NCBI GenBank assembly: GCA_900169235.1
Contig: FWCC01000085.1
Span: forward strand, 124,001 to 188,000
Reading direction: 5' to 3'
DNA: 64,000 nucleotides
Origin: Zarea fungicola
Taxonomy: Eukaryota; Ascomycota; Sordariomycetes; Hypocreales; Cordycipitaceae
Below are positions 25,019 through 35,134 of the stretch, in pieces. The position numbers and the translations under genes were made by a program. Numbering within the stretch: the first letter of the stretch is position 1; each line of letters starts with the position of its first letter. Under the pieces are notes generated by a model. That model saw nothing but the letters and a program-made list of their open reading frames with translations. It had not been told where the DNA came from and did not search any database.

Positions 25019-25838
25019 ATGAAGGTACGGGTATTTGGCAATGAATGGGTCACAATAGAGCAGAAGCTAATGAAAGATTGGTCCGTGTAGGCTTCACAGA
25101 TTTTCGTCAGCGCCGCGCTTGGCCTCCCACTTGCTCTGGCTACAGGTATGTCGGTTCTTTGGTGGTCTCTGCCCCGTGCAATATTTACAACTTTGTCTTT
25201 TTATAATTCTGTTGTCCCAGGGAAGCCTGCCAGCTAATACATGCATCATCTATTCTTTCAGCGCCGAAAATGCCAAATTTTAAAGCCCTTTTCACGTCCG
25301 GGGTACGAAAGGAAACACACATCGCCTACCAATGAAAGCTGTTACTAATATTCTTTTTTCCCTCTCCCTCCAGACTGAGTGTCCCGAGGTCATAGGAAAA
25401 TGTCCCACCTTGATTAACGGAGCTACGGATCTCTTCCACAATAAATCAAATACCGTGGAGACCATTCTCACAAAGTTTAAAGAGTTCATGGGAACCCCAG
25501 TAAGTAAACCCTCCTCTTCCCGCCAACACCCGACGCAGTGATTCTTCCCCCCACACTCGACGCAGTGATCCATTGTACTTTTGTTTCCTGCCAATTCAAA
25601 CGCCCGTGGCAACTTTTCATCTGACGTTGAATTGGAATAGCTGAGCGCGGACTGCAAAGACATCCTCGTCACTTGTGCAGGCGAGGTGGCGGAGGGAGCG
25701 GCTAAAGCTATTTTGGGAATCCAAGGGAAGATGGGGGAACAGGTAGCCTCCACAGAAGACGGCAGTATGGCCAGTAAAGGTAGCAAAGCCGGCATGACCA
25801 GTGAAGGCAGCAAAGCCGGCATGGGCAGTGACTTTTGA
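25019..25838 (+). CDS. Small secreted four-cysteine protein A, 141 aa
   Basis: Five exons: 25019..25024 (just ATG AAG), 25091..25145, 25262..25302, 25374..25499 and 25641..25838; every junction is GT-AG and phase-consistent. The product begins MKASQIFVSAALGLPLALA, a clear signal peptide split by the first intron. The mature part has two Cys pairs (CPEVIGKC and CKDILVTC), suggesting two disulfides, and a helical middle (VETILTKFKEF). The tail contains a repeated GSKAGM unit. Tiny first exons and this size are usual for fungal secreted proteins and candidate effectors. I do not recognise the family; an effector role is inference. A paralogue with the same exon plan lies at 31691. Confidence 0.65.
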
Positions 25839-28800
25839 GGCCAGTCAGTCAGAATACAGGGTGCCTCAACTGAACATTGTGCCGGTGCAGCTGAACTTGA
25901 CAAGTTCTTCACGATTCAACTTTTTTTTCTTTTTGGTTATTTCTTTGTAAGTTTCTCATTTTAGGTATGGCAGCATGTCCGATCAAATACGAACTCAAGC
26001 GAGAAAGATGAAAGCTGCTCCAATACATCGCAGGTGTTTCATGCGTGGGGCACAGCAAGAATGGCCTAGAAGTAGATATGTGTAAGTTTGTTGATTCCCT
26101 AAGTAAGGATTTTGTAAATTGTTGGCTTAAGTAGCCAGCTAGGTGGTTAGCTACATGTGACCCGAATCCTCTAATTCCTACATGTGACACAACTTATGGA
26201 AACCCTTCTGTTTTTAGTTGTAGATGGAGTGGCAAATGTGATACATTTCACCATGTTGGAGATTATTATATAGCCCCCGTATTTACCCTTCTGATTTTAT
26301 GCTTAAGTCTCTTTATCCTGTGCAGTCTTTTCTCATTTATTGTACGAAAGCCGCGCTATGTCATATTTTACTGTGCCTGCTAGTAGTCTGATTCATTGTT
26401 CATCAGGACTGCATCGCATAGGCGCCTCAGATTGGTATCGTGTCATAGCTGACTCAGGAGTCGAACAATCGAGTATGGGAAAGAAAACCTCTACTGTAGT
26501 AAAGAAGACCATCGCATTACTTGGCGGTGAAGTGGATGCTAGATGGGTACAGCATCGTTAGGGAATGATGCAGTTTATGGCGAGTAGGCTACTACGTGGC
26601 GCAGAACACACATATGATTGCGACTTGTAATATATTGAGAGCTGAAGAAGAGGGTTCAATCCAAATTAGTCATAAAACATTCCATCTACAGCTATCTCCA
26701 TCACCAAACGTTTCATCATTTCTTCGTTCCAGAATTTGTGGTAGCATTCGATTGCGAGAACCCGCTGGCTAGTCTGGCAGGTTGGCTGACTGTGCTCTGG
26801 CCGCAAAGCTGCCAGAGGCCACATTATGACCTTCACGGGCCTTGCGTGGTACTGTCAGAAATGCCAAGATCGCCGTGGTTATCAGTGCACATACCTGCGT
26901 ACTCTGAATCCGAGATGCATCGGACTTAGTCATCTCACCTTTAGGCATGTTCAAATTCTTTGACAACAGTCGTATTAATATGGCATATGAGAATTATACA
27001 AAATTATCTGGGACAGTTCTGAGGGAGGCAGACGTATATATATTGAATGCATGGGGTATATGGGGTGTTGAGGTCAAGGCTGCCACGTCAGCTAATAGTT
27101 CTTGTGTGGTATATCCCTTCTCAAAAAGTAATGTTTCTGCCAATCTCAGCCAGACACGTAAACATGCATATGCAACAACGTGCAAGCCAGTTGTCGAACG
27201 GCCTTCAATAGCTCAAAGGCAACTACGCACGGGATACGTTAATGCAACTAGCTCGAAACCTTACGTCTCCCCGTGAGTGGAGTGGGTGACACGAAGTTGA
27301 CTCCGGGATCACGATCAGAGGTTTACCAAGGTGGTACAGCACAAGTGGAATCTACGAAGCGGCGTACCTCCATGCAATACTGGTTCAACTTCCTTTGCAT
27401 CTATATCCGGCTTCTAGGTGCATGTGCATGTATTCGTGTCTCATTATAATTGGGATGATGCCGATAATGCCAACACTGATCGTGCCGCGATAGAGCTAAC
27501 GAGGTCTATCACTGTTGGGTAGTGGGAGGCTATTGGCGCAGTAGCAACGACTGCATCCGTCTTATCTGCTCTTTTTTTTAAAGAAAGCTTTACAGTTATA
27601 TATGGAGGGGGCAATGCCTTTTCTAGAGAAAGAAGTGAAGAAAGAGAAATGTCAGCGTCATCAGCTTAAGTGCGAGCCATTGCAACAGCTCCCTAAGCGG
27701 ACATAATCTGCGTCTGCTGCCGCTGATTATTACCCGTTATGTAAAGTAACGGAGCATTTGCACCAGCTCGAGTGACATAACGTCACCAATAACCCCTCCA
27801 TATATTTCAAGTTCTGTCGAATATTCTGGTCTTGGGTGTATTCAGATCAATAGGCAGACATGATACGTCATGCCCATTTCCGGGCCGGCAATTTTTTGGC
27901 AAGAACTTACTAGGTTGGGATCAACAAATTGGATCTCGTGTCTTGTCCATGATTCGGATAAAGCTCTTTAGCCGAGCAGCGGCTACAGCTCTGCACCACA
28001 CGTAGCTATGGAACTACTAAGTACATAGTATCGTAATCTATCAATATAGAAAAAGTGCAGGAGAGTTGATCTCATGAGGCTATGTCGCCATGCAGACTTA
28101 AGAGGTGAGGACTAGCCTTTCATCTAACAGTTGGCCACTGTCAAGACGCTCTAAAGATAAGCCACCTTTGATGTTTGGGCGGGTGAGCTATGCAGTACAA
28201 ACTACGCTTTTATGGCTGGCCTCCGCCGATAATGGAGTGCAGGCAAGCATCAAAGTAGGGGCGTATAGAGTCCTAAAAACTATGCCGCATATCCCACCAT
28301 GGCTACAATATTCAAAAGCGGCCGCGGCCACTCGTTACCGGTGACGAACAAGTTTATGTAGAGAAGACAGGAGCTTTTGACAGCTACTTTATGCTTTATA
28401 ATATAATAACAGTTCACCACATGTCCTCCTTAGGCTGCATTTAGATGCAAGGCGGTGGAATGTTGATGCCAAGTTTGCAGAGATGGTTCAGAGTCTCCTA
28501 GTGGACAAAGCCAAGGTGGGTGTAAGGTGCATTGAGCAGAAGTACATGGGAAAGGGAAGCGGCTAGTACCGACAAAGTATCGGGAAATATATCTCCTTCC
28601 GGCATTGACACCGCAATAATAGTAAACATAAAAATATTTATTACATCGTGTTTTGGATCACCGGTGCCGGCAATACACTATCTCTTTTGAGCATTTTCAA
28701 GCTCGGGTCATGAGACAGCTGGCGCCTGGACTTTTAGGGCAGGAGCCTGTAAATGATCACAGTCGCCTTCATCGCCTTGCATCCAAGCGCAGCCTCAGAA

Positions 28801-29372
28801 GGACTTGGTTCGACCCGTTCCCATGCAGCTTGCATTGGTGATCACGTTCCCCTGTTGCGTATATACTCCTATAATGCAGCGAGTGGCCGCTTTTCAAGAC
28901 GGTGGGTCTTGAGGAGACTTCTATTTTTTCATATATTAAAATTTGAATCGGCTTTTGATCATAGCTTCTGGAACTAGGGAGCCATGGACTGGCCAAGTAC
29001 ACGCCGTAAAAGTGGCGTGATGGCTTTGTTTTTCGAAGCACCTACAGAAAGACTGCATATAATTGTTTTCGTAGGCAATCATTATTATAATTTTAGACTT
29101 TTAATATTGGCAATTGGCAAAATTACAATGCATAACGGATGGTGCCCCAGAGGTGCCGTGGCTTAAAATGCAAGCCAAGACATTGAATATGAACAGCAGC
29201 AAACAAAAGCTCTCCGTTTGGGTGATAGCCTAAGGAGTATTACAACGGTGGCAGGCGCTTAATAGTCACTTTTAACTACAAATGTTGGCACCATAGCGCC
29301 GGAGTCAATACTCTCCTCAACGAAATCAGAGCCCGTCTCCCACCTCATACGACACAAAACGCTGTACATTTA
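25839..29372. other. Gene-poor region, 3.5 kb
   Basis: No gene is supported. A 35-nt stretch at about 26031-26065 matches the IDO-like gene (see findings). Open frames at 26947-27276 and 28105-28344 are unrecognised. A short coding-like stretch about 28437-28566 (LHLDARRWNVDAKF ... IEQKYMGKGSG) ends in a stop but has no identifiable partner exon. Confidence 0.45.
27595..27804. mobile_element. Possible MITE-like element
   Basis: The sequence atatatggagggg at about 27598 is matched as an inverted copy, cccctccatatat, at about 27790-27803, enclosing about 200 nt with no coding potential. Internal short palindromes (gtgac-ataac-gtcac) are present. A target-site duplication is not clear and I see no second copy in the window. 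Confidence 0.3.
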
Positions 29373-30357
29373 TCAGAAGCCGAAAGCGCGAGCATACAGC
29401 TCGAAAGCTTCCACGCATTCTGGCTGGTCCAGAAACTGCGGTATGTAGCCTTTCACCCACTCCGAGTCCGGCTCAGCTGTATATTCGGCTTTGCAGAATT
29501 CCCAATAGTCTGGATACCATCCAGATTGCTGCCAGTCTATGATGGAGACGACGCGATGGGGCTTTTCCTGAGATATAATAATATTGCTAGGATGAAGGTC
29601 GGAATGCGTAAAGACGATATCGGCGTCGTCCGGTAGGTCTTGTCGATATGGATCAGGTATATCAGCGGGGTCGACATCTGGCCAGTGCTCACCTTTCCCT
29701 GCTGTCAACATTGCGGAAAGCCAGTCATGAAACTCTTTCACGCTTGTGAAGGTTCCGGCGCGTGGCAGGGCCCTATTCGTAAAAACTATGTCAGAGAGTG
29801 GATCGCGATTTATATGGCCTTGGAGTGTCAGTAGTAAGCCAGTGCTTCGGTAGCATAATAAACGTACCGAGGAACTGCTGGCCTGTTTCCTGTCGAAGAG
29901 AGCGTAGCTCCTTGAGCATAAATTGTAGCTCTGTACATATCTGAGTTCGCTCTAGGCGCGATAAAGGGCACCATATGTTCTCCAGTGTGATGCCAGATAC
30001 AAGTTCCATAAACAGGTATGTGAAATTGGCGTCCCGAGTCCAGCCATATATTTCCGGAACAGGAACGCTGGGCAAAGCGTGCCGTAATGCCCAGAGGCAC
30101 TGTCCCTCGGTAATGGTAACCTTTGGCTCGCTTCCAAACTTGACAAGTAAACCGAGTTCTTCGAACCGAACTGGTGGGCGTTCCTTGCAGTCTTGGTAAG
30201 CTGGTGTCTGAGCAGCGCTCCTTGCGAATATTTCCAGCGGCGTGGGAAATGAGGCATTTTTCCCATTTTGCAAAAAGAACGATGAACATCTGAAAGTAGT
30301 GGATGGCCCAGAGGGCAGCGACTTTATTGATATCGTACGAGATGATTTCATTTTCAT
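29373..30357 (-). CDS. APH-fold phosphotransferase, 311 aa
   Basis: Exon 1 is 30357..29868 and exon 2 is 29818..29373, with a 49-nt intron (GTACGT...CAAG) that joins in frame at QFLG/HINRDPLSD. The kinase lobe has ELGLLVKFGSE and the hinge-like YLFMELVSGITLENIW. The catalytic loop is FTHSDLHPSNIII and the metal-binding motif VVSIIDWQQSGWYPDYWEFC, both as in active members. This is the fungal aminoglycoside/choline-kinase-like superfamily, which phosphorylates small molecules; the natural substrate is unknown. The first ~35 residues (KMKSSRTISIKSLPSG) look atypical, so the start may be wrong or an extra 5' intron may exist. Confidence 0.75.
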
Positions 30358-31690
30358 GTGGAATACCGAAGAACTGTATATGCGCTGAAAGCCCCTTTGA
30401 TATGTATGAATGAAGCATGTTAGCTAGCGCTGGCACTGGCAGGCCGAGTGAACATTTGCCGCACGGAGCTGTGTGACCTGCCGTTATTGAGCTCGCGCCA
30501 ACAACTGTAAACTGAGCGACAACGGCATATATTGAAGAATTCACTTGGCCAAAAATGACCTGCCGCTAAAGTTGCGATAGCCGAGTGCTAGCCACAAGGG
30601 GAGGATACTTCAGCACAGGTACCCTCGTGGCGTGAACCCCTGTCAGCACCATATTCACCATATTCAATGGTTTGTTGGTGTTCTGCTACCGGCCGGTTTG
30701 TCTAGGCCTGAAAGTGCTCATGAGACATGTGCAGAGTTGTAACGAGATCCAACAGCACCTTTCAATGGTTAGAAGTAGAAGATGAAAGTATAGAGAAAGG
30801 CGAAATAAATGTCCCTTCTTTTGTCAAATAAAATAATGCTTGGCAGCCATTAGGTAGACGAAGTCGGTTATTTGCTTTTGTACATCGACACTAGTTATTC
30901 TCCTTTGTGATAAGATCTGCTTCTGGCGATGTGGAGAAAGAGGCTTCTATAGCCAATGACTTTTAAATTCCGCGTCAGGAGCATACAGCGTCACAGTATG
31001 TAAATCCGCTTCACTAAGGCGTCACTAGTTATGACTAGGTCCCGGAACCGACAGTCCAAATGCTGATACATGGTGTCTGCAGCAGTTTCGCTTTGAAAAT
31101 GTTAAGCTGGCTATAATCTCCGTTCTTGCGGCATCCAGTAGCGCTCATGTCTCTGTCCAGTTGGTGTGCCCATGAGGATGTCGCCATCACGCTTCGTTGT
31201 TGCTGGAAATTTCGAGAGTCAGTTTCACCAGTTATGAAATACGTAGCAACTCACCGCCGATTCTCATACCGGTCTCACATTTTTTTTCTTCTTCCTCGTT
31301 ACGTGGACAGTGTGAAGGGATACAACACAGTCACTAGTTAGACATTGGGTTGTAGGAATGCCATGCCGTGTCTTAGCATTGTCTGATCGTTTTAGAATGG
31401 CCAAGTGGTGGAGCGGGATACCTCGTGCCCGCGATTCCTTGCGAGGATTCTCTTTCCGGGAATGTATTACCACAAATGTCTAGACAGACTATCTCCATTT
31501 TATCCATTTGTACCCCGAATTTATTGTCTCCGGCCTGCATGCCAAGGTAGCCCGCAACAACGGGGATCAAATTATAAAGCCGCTGCATCATCCAGGCGCA
31601 GCTTTCTACTCCCCCTTGATCGACTTTGTATGCATTTACAGGACATTAAACACAGCATTAAATCCATCAAAGGCAGACAAAACTAAGAAA
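30358..31690. other. Intergenic; includes promoter side of duplication copy B
   Basis: About 1.3 kb. The first 600 nt hold nothing recognisable. From about 30968 the sequence aligns with copy A upstream of its gene. Confidence 0.5.
31573..31579 (+). promoter_or_regulatory. TATA box of secreted-protein gene B
   Basis: TATAAAG lies about 115 nt before the ATG at 31691, in the block shared with copy A. Confidence 0.55.
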
Positions 31691-32392
31691 ATGAAGGTAC
31701 GGGCAGTATATGACACCAAATGCGTCCAAAAAAAAGCAGAAACTAACGCAGGATTTGTTCGTTTAGGCTGTACAAATTCTCGTCGGCGCCGCCCTTGGCC
31801 TCCCACTTGTTCTGGCTGCTCCGGCTGCAGTTGCGTCTTTTTTCTTCTCTTCTGCGTCGTGAAATACTTATAAAAAATATTTAAAATTCTGTTTCTCAGA
31901 GAAGACTGCCAACTAAACCATTTATCCTATAGATCCGAAAGTTCCAGATTTTGGAGCCCTGTTTACGTCCGAGGTACCAGAGCCAAAAAGTCACATACAC
32001 ATGAAGAGCTTTACTAAGTTCTGCTTCTTAACAAATTTAGTGTCTTGCCGAGGTTGTAGGTGACTGCCCCGATTTAGTCACCACAGCACAGGACCTCTTT
32101 CAAGACAAAGCAGTCACCTTTGACGCCATTCTTGACAAGATTAAGAGCTTGGACGATAACCCGGTATGTGACAACCTCCGCCCTTTGCCACGATAGTCCT
32201 CTTTCTTCCCGTCTTTTCTTTTTCTATGCAATTTAATATCCCATGGCGGCACTCATCTGACGTTGCATGAAATAGCCGAGCAACGACTGCAAGCTTACCC
32301 TCGCCGATTGTGTGGGCAAGATAGGAAAGGCAGCTGTCAAAGAGTTATTGGGTGCAGATGAGAAGCCTGCAGATGCAGAAAGCTCCGAGTGA
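31691..32392 (+). pseudogene. Small secreted four-cysteine protein B, possibly decayed paralogue
   Basis: By alignment to paralogue A the exons are 31691..31696, 31767..31830, 31933..31973, 32041..32163 and 32276..32392, predicting 116 residues: MKAVQILVGAALGLPLVLA (signal peptide), then ECLAEVVGDC and DCKLTLADC with all four Cys kept. Two features suggest decay. The second intron should start after position 31830, but the sequence there is TTGCGT and not GT, and I found no other GT donor of the right phase. The frame ends at TGA 32390-32392, after which an acidic in-frame tail (DDDSEGSEGSEEGQE) runs to a second TGA. It could instead use a non-canonical donor and be functional. Confidence 0.55.
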
Positions 32393-32465
32393 GATGACGA
32401 CAGTGAGGGTAGTGAGGGCAGTGAGGAGGGCCAGGAGTGAGCCATGTCTCGGCCAGGCTAGATAG

Positions 32466-33009
32466 CCCACCTGTACGGCAACCCTGTCGGTAGTCTTGGA
32501 TTTAGCCACCTATCTCTTTTTGTTTTGTTATTTCTTCACGTAATTCACATTGGTGATTTTAATGGCATGTCGACTGGAGACGAAACCCGTCCACAGAGAG
32601 TCGTTCCAAATACATGGGACATGTGACGGGTTTGTAGTCAACCAACCGTGACGTTGAAAAACATGCAAAAAAAAAAACAAGGGCAAGGGGAAGTATTCAC
32701 TGCACTATTAGTCGCCTCGCCCTGGTTGTGCACACGGCACGTCTCAAAAGACGTTCACCACTGCACGGATTGTCTGTTCGGCATCGGCCGTCGGAGCAAA
32801 AAGTGGAGGCCGGCATTGAGAGGCCGTCGTCCTCGGTCACGGCATCCGGAGCAAGTGTATCCAATGGCTTCATACATTGTATGGATTAGAAATTAAATGG
32901 CCGCATCTCATTCCTCTACATAAATAGCTGAAGCTCCAATGATTTCCCCAAGTCTCCCCCCTGTACGACATTATCAAGACTTCAACCGTCTCGACAAGTA
33001 CACAGGAAC
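32466..33009. other. Intergenic
   Basis: About 540 nt upstream of the AMID-like gene, with an A-run at about 32667. No gene is supported. Base composition rises sharply in GC at the next gene, marking the right edge of the gene-poor region. Confidence 0.5.
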
Positions 33010-34191
33010 ATGGCAGACTCCATCGTCATCCTCGGCGCAGGCTGGACTGGTCTCCCCCTCGCCCACAAGCTTCTCAAGTACACTCTGCCCAAAAAGCCCA
33101 TCAAAGTGACACTCGTCACGCCCAACACGCATTTCTTCTGGAACGTCGCCGCCACACGCGGCCTCGTCCCCGGCGCCTTTACCGAGTCGCAGCTATTCCT
33201 ACCCATTGAACCTGGCTTCGCTCGCTACCCCTCTGAATCCTTTGAATTCGTCCTCGGCAAAGCAGACGCCATCCACCCCGAAGCGCATACCGTCTCGGTG
33301 CTGCTGCTCAACAAAAATGGCGGCGGCAGCACGCGCCGAGATGTGCACTACGACCACCTCGTCATAGCCACCGGATCGCGCGTGTCGAATGGCATGCCGC
33401 TGAAGCCCATGGGTGGCACACATGACGAGACCCTCTCTGCCTGGCGCGCGCTCCGGCAGAGAATCGGCGGCGCAAGGGACATTGTCGTCGCCGGGTCCGG
33501 TCCCACGGGCGTCGAGGTGGCGGGTGAATTAGCAGCCGCCGCGTACAGCACGCAGCAGCGCCCCTCCATCACACTCATCATGAGTGGGGACAAGCTGCTG
33601 CAGAGCCAGCCATCCTTGCTGCCGTCGGTGCGCGACACCGTCGAGGCGCACCTCGTCAAGCTAGGCGTCAAGCTCATCCGTGGGAAACGAGTGACTCATG
33701 CCATTAAGGGAGACGCCACGACGAAGCTGTCTCTCTCTGACGGGACGGAATTGACCACTGACTGCTACCTCCCGCTGTTTGGCCTCGATACCAACGTGTC
33801 GTTTGTGCCGGCAGAGTGGCTCGATGGCGAGGGCAATGTCGCGGTGGATGACCACCTCCGGGTCGCTGCTGCTGGTGCCGGGAGCAGTGTCTGGGCGATT
33901 GGCGACGCGGGCAGCATGGAGCCCAAGCAAATCACCATTACGGACAACCAAATCATTTACCTTGCCGCTGCTCTCGACGCAGTCTTGACAGGATCCCAGC
34001 CAGCCGGGCCGTACACGCCGGAAAAGAAGACGCTGGTATTCATCTCGCTGGGGAAGAGCCATGCCACGGGACAAGTCGGCAACTGGAAGCTGTTTGGGTT
34101 TCTCGTGTCGTGGGTCAAGGGTCGGCATCTGTTTACCGACAAGGCCGAGGCGTATGTGCAGGGCAAACAGCTGCGGCATTCATCGCTTTAA
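33010..34191 (+). CDS. AMID/FSP1-like NAD(P)H oxidoreductase (AIF family)
   Basis: A single exon, 393 residues. The FAD-binding Rossmann motif is at residues ~6-18 (ILGAGWTGLPLA), the NAD(P)H-binding motif at ~160-175 (VVAGSGPTGVEVAGEL), the family FAD motif at ~296 (VWAIGDAGS), and YDHLVIATGS at ~116. These match the apoptosis-inducing-factor-like mitochondrion-associated group, which transfers electrons from NAD(P)H to quinones. No signal peptide or membrane segment is visible. It is well conserved in ascomycetes and probably a core gene bordering the accessory region. Confidence 0.85.
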   Translation: MADSIVILGAGWTGLPLAHKLLKYTLPKKPIKVTLVTPNTHFFWNVAATRGLVPGAFTESQLFLPIEPGFARYPSESFEFVLGKADAIHPEAHTVSVLLLNKNGGGSTRRDVHYDHLVIATGSRVSNGMPLKPMGGTHDETLSAWRALRQRIGGARDIVVAGSGPTGVEVAGELAAAAYSTQQRPSITLIMSGDKLLQSQPSLLPSVRDTVEAHLVKLGVKLIRGKRVTHAIKGDATTKLSLSDGTELTTDCYLPLFGLDTNVSFVPAEWLDGEGNVAVDDHLRVAAAGAGSSVWAIGDAGSMEPKQITITDNQIIYLAAALDAVLTGSQPAGPYTPEKKTLVFISLGKSHATGQVGNWKLFGFLVSWVKGRHLFTDKAEAYVQGKQLRHSSL

Positions 34192-34505
34192 CGGGGAAAT
34201 AAGTTGGGCGGATGTATTAAAGTTTTGTATATTTCGCTATTGTAGACATTTCCTAAAACCGGCCGAGATCCCTTTGGCCGTGGGACCCAATGTAAATAAT
34301 TCTATTGCAAGACACCTAGATCCTGCTCTCTGCGCCAACTGTACCGAATCAGCTCAATTGCAAGACGCAGGGATAAAAACACATGAAACGCTCGGGGCAT
34401 GAAACAATGATGATGTAGACGATTCAGTTTCCATGCACTGTGTCTTGTTTTCTTTTATCTTCCTTTTTTCTTTTTTTTTAAATGTAGAGTACTGGAAGGG
34501 GAGGA
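34192..34505. terminator. Convergent 3' intergenic region
   Basis: 314 nt between convergent genes; it holds both 3' ends. T-rich runs at about 34448-34482 would suit the minus-strand gene's polyadenylation region. Confidence 0.35.
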
Positions 34506-35134
34506 TTATTGACCTTTGCTCTTGGGCCCTTCGTGGTAGTGAGCCATCTCGAGACCGGCGCGACGGAAGCCGCACTTGATGTAGAAGCCCTCGTTGGCCT
34601 CGCTGCAGTCGAGAATGGTCTTGTAGCAGCCGACGCTGGCGGCGACGTGGTCGAGGGCTTGAATGAGTCGTAGGCCGAGCTTCTTGCCCTGCTGGTCTTG
34701 GGCGACGGCAATGTCTTCAATGTGGCCGACCTTGCCAAGGCTGTGGATGCTGGAATCGGAGTTAGCAGGCGTATTTGATCCTGTGATTCGTCATTGACGT
34801 ACAATTTGCGCTCGACAATCAGAGCACCAGTGGCGACAACAGCGTTTTCCTTGCGGGCGGCATCCTCAATGACCAAGATGTAGTATGAGCCGGCCTGGGC
34901 CAGCATGTCGTCGTACTGTTTCTGGAAGTCGACCTCGGAAATGTCGCCAACAGTCGTCAGGACGCGGAGGCAGTCGAGGAAGCCACTGGCGTAGTCGCCT
35001 CGCCGCAGGGCCCTCATACGGTAGCCTGGGGGCAGGGTGGCGGCGACCTCTGCAGAGACGAGCTTGTCGGAGAAGAGACCCGGGTCGGGGATCTCGGTGG
35101 GTTCCGAGTTTAGTAGGATGGCGGGCGAAGGCAT
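34506..35134 (-). CDS. GNA1: Glucosamine-6-phosphate N-acetyltransferase
   Basis: Exon 1 is 35134..34803 and exon 2 is 34749..34506, with a 53-nt intron (GTACGT...TTCCAG) joining KF/IHSLGK in frame; 191 residues. The GNAT motifs are clear: GHIEDIAVAQDQQGKKLGLR (motif A, acetyl-CoA pyrophosphate loop) and LDCSEANEGFYIKCGFRRAG (substrate side), with ALRRGDYASGFLDCLRVLTT at the N-terminus as in fungal Gna1. It makes N-acetylglucosamine-6-phosphate from glucosamine-6-phosphate and acetyl-CoA in the cytosol, on the route to UDP-GlcNAc, chitin and glycans. I chose the ATG at 35134 because the protein then has the usual length; a frame reaching 35251 adds a non-conserved leader. Confidence 0.9.

Larger units (their letters stand above)
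24285..25840 (+). repeat. Segmental duplication, copy A
   Basis: It shows diverged colinear similarity to copy B at about 30968-32465. Shared landmarks in order are: tagcgctcatg upstream; gacagtgtaaaggga; the block aggaatgccatgccgtg; tataaag followed by cgctgcatcatcca; ATGAAG with a GTACGG donor; and the exons of the secreted-protein gene. Promoter and gene were duplicated together. Confidence 0.75.
30968..32465 (+). repeat. Segmental duplication, copy B
   Basis: The counterpart of copy A, in the same orientation about 6.7 kb away. The third coding exon is exactly 41 nt in both copies, and the fourth differs by one codon (123 versus 126 nt). Confidence 0.75.

Noticed and set aside
20443..33009. 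Transposase or reverse transcriptase genes in the gene-poor region.
   Set aside because: No DDE, RT or integrase motif was seen on either strand; only a possible MITE-like element.
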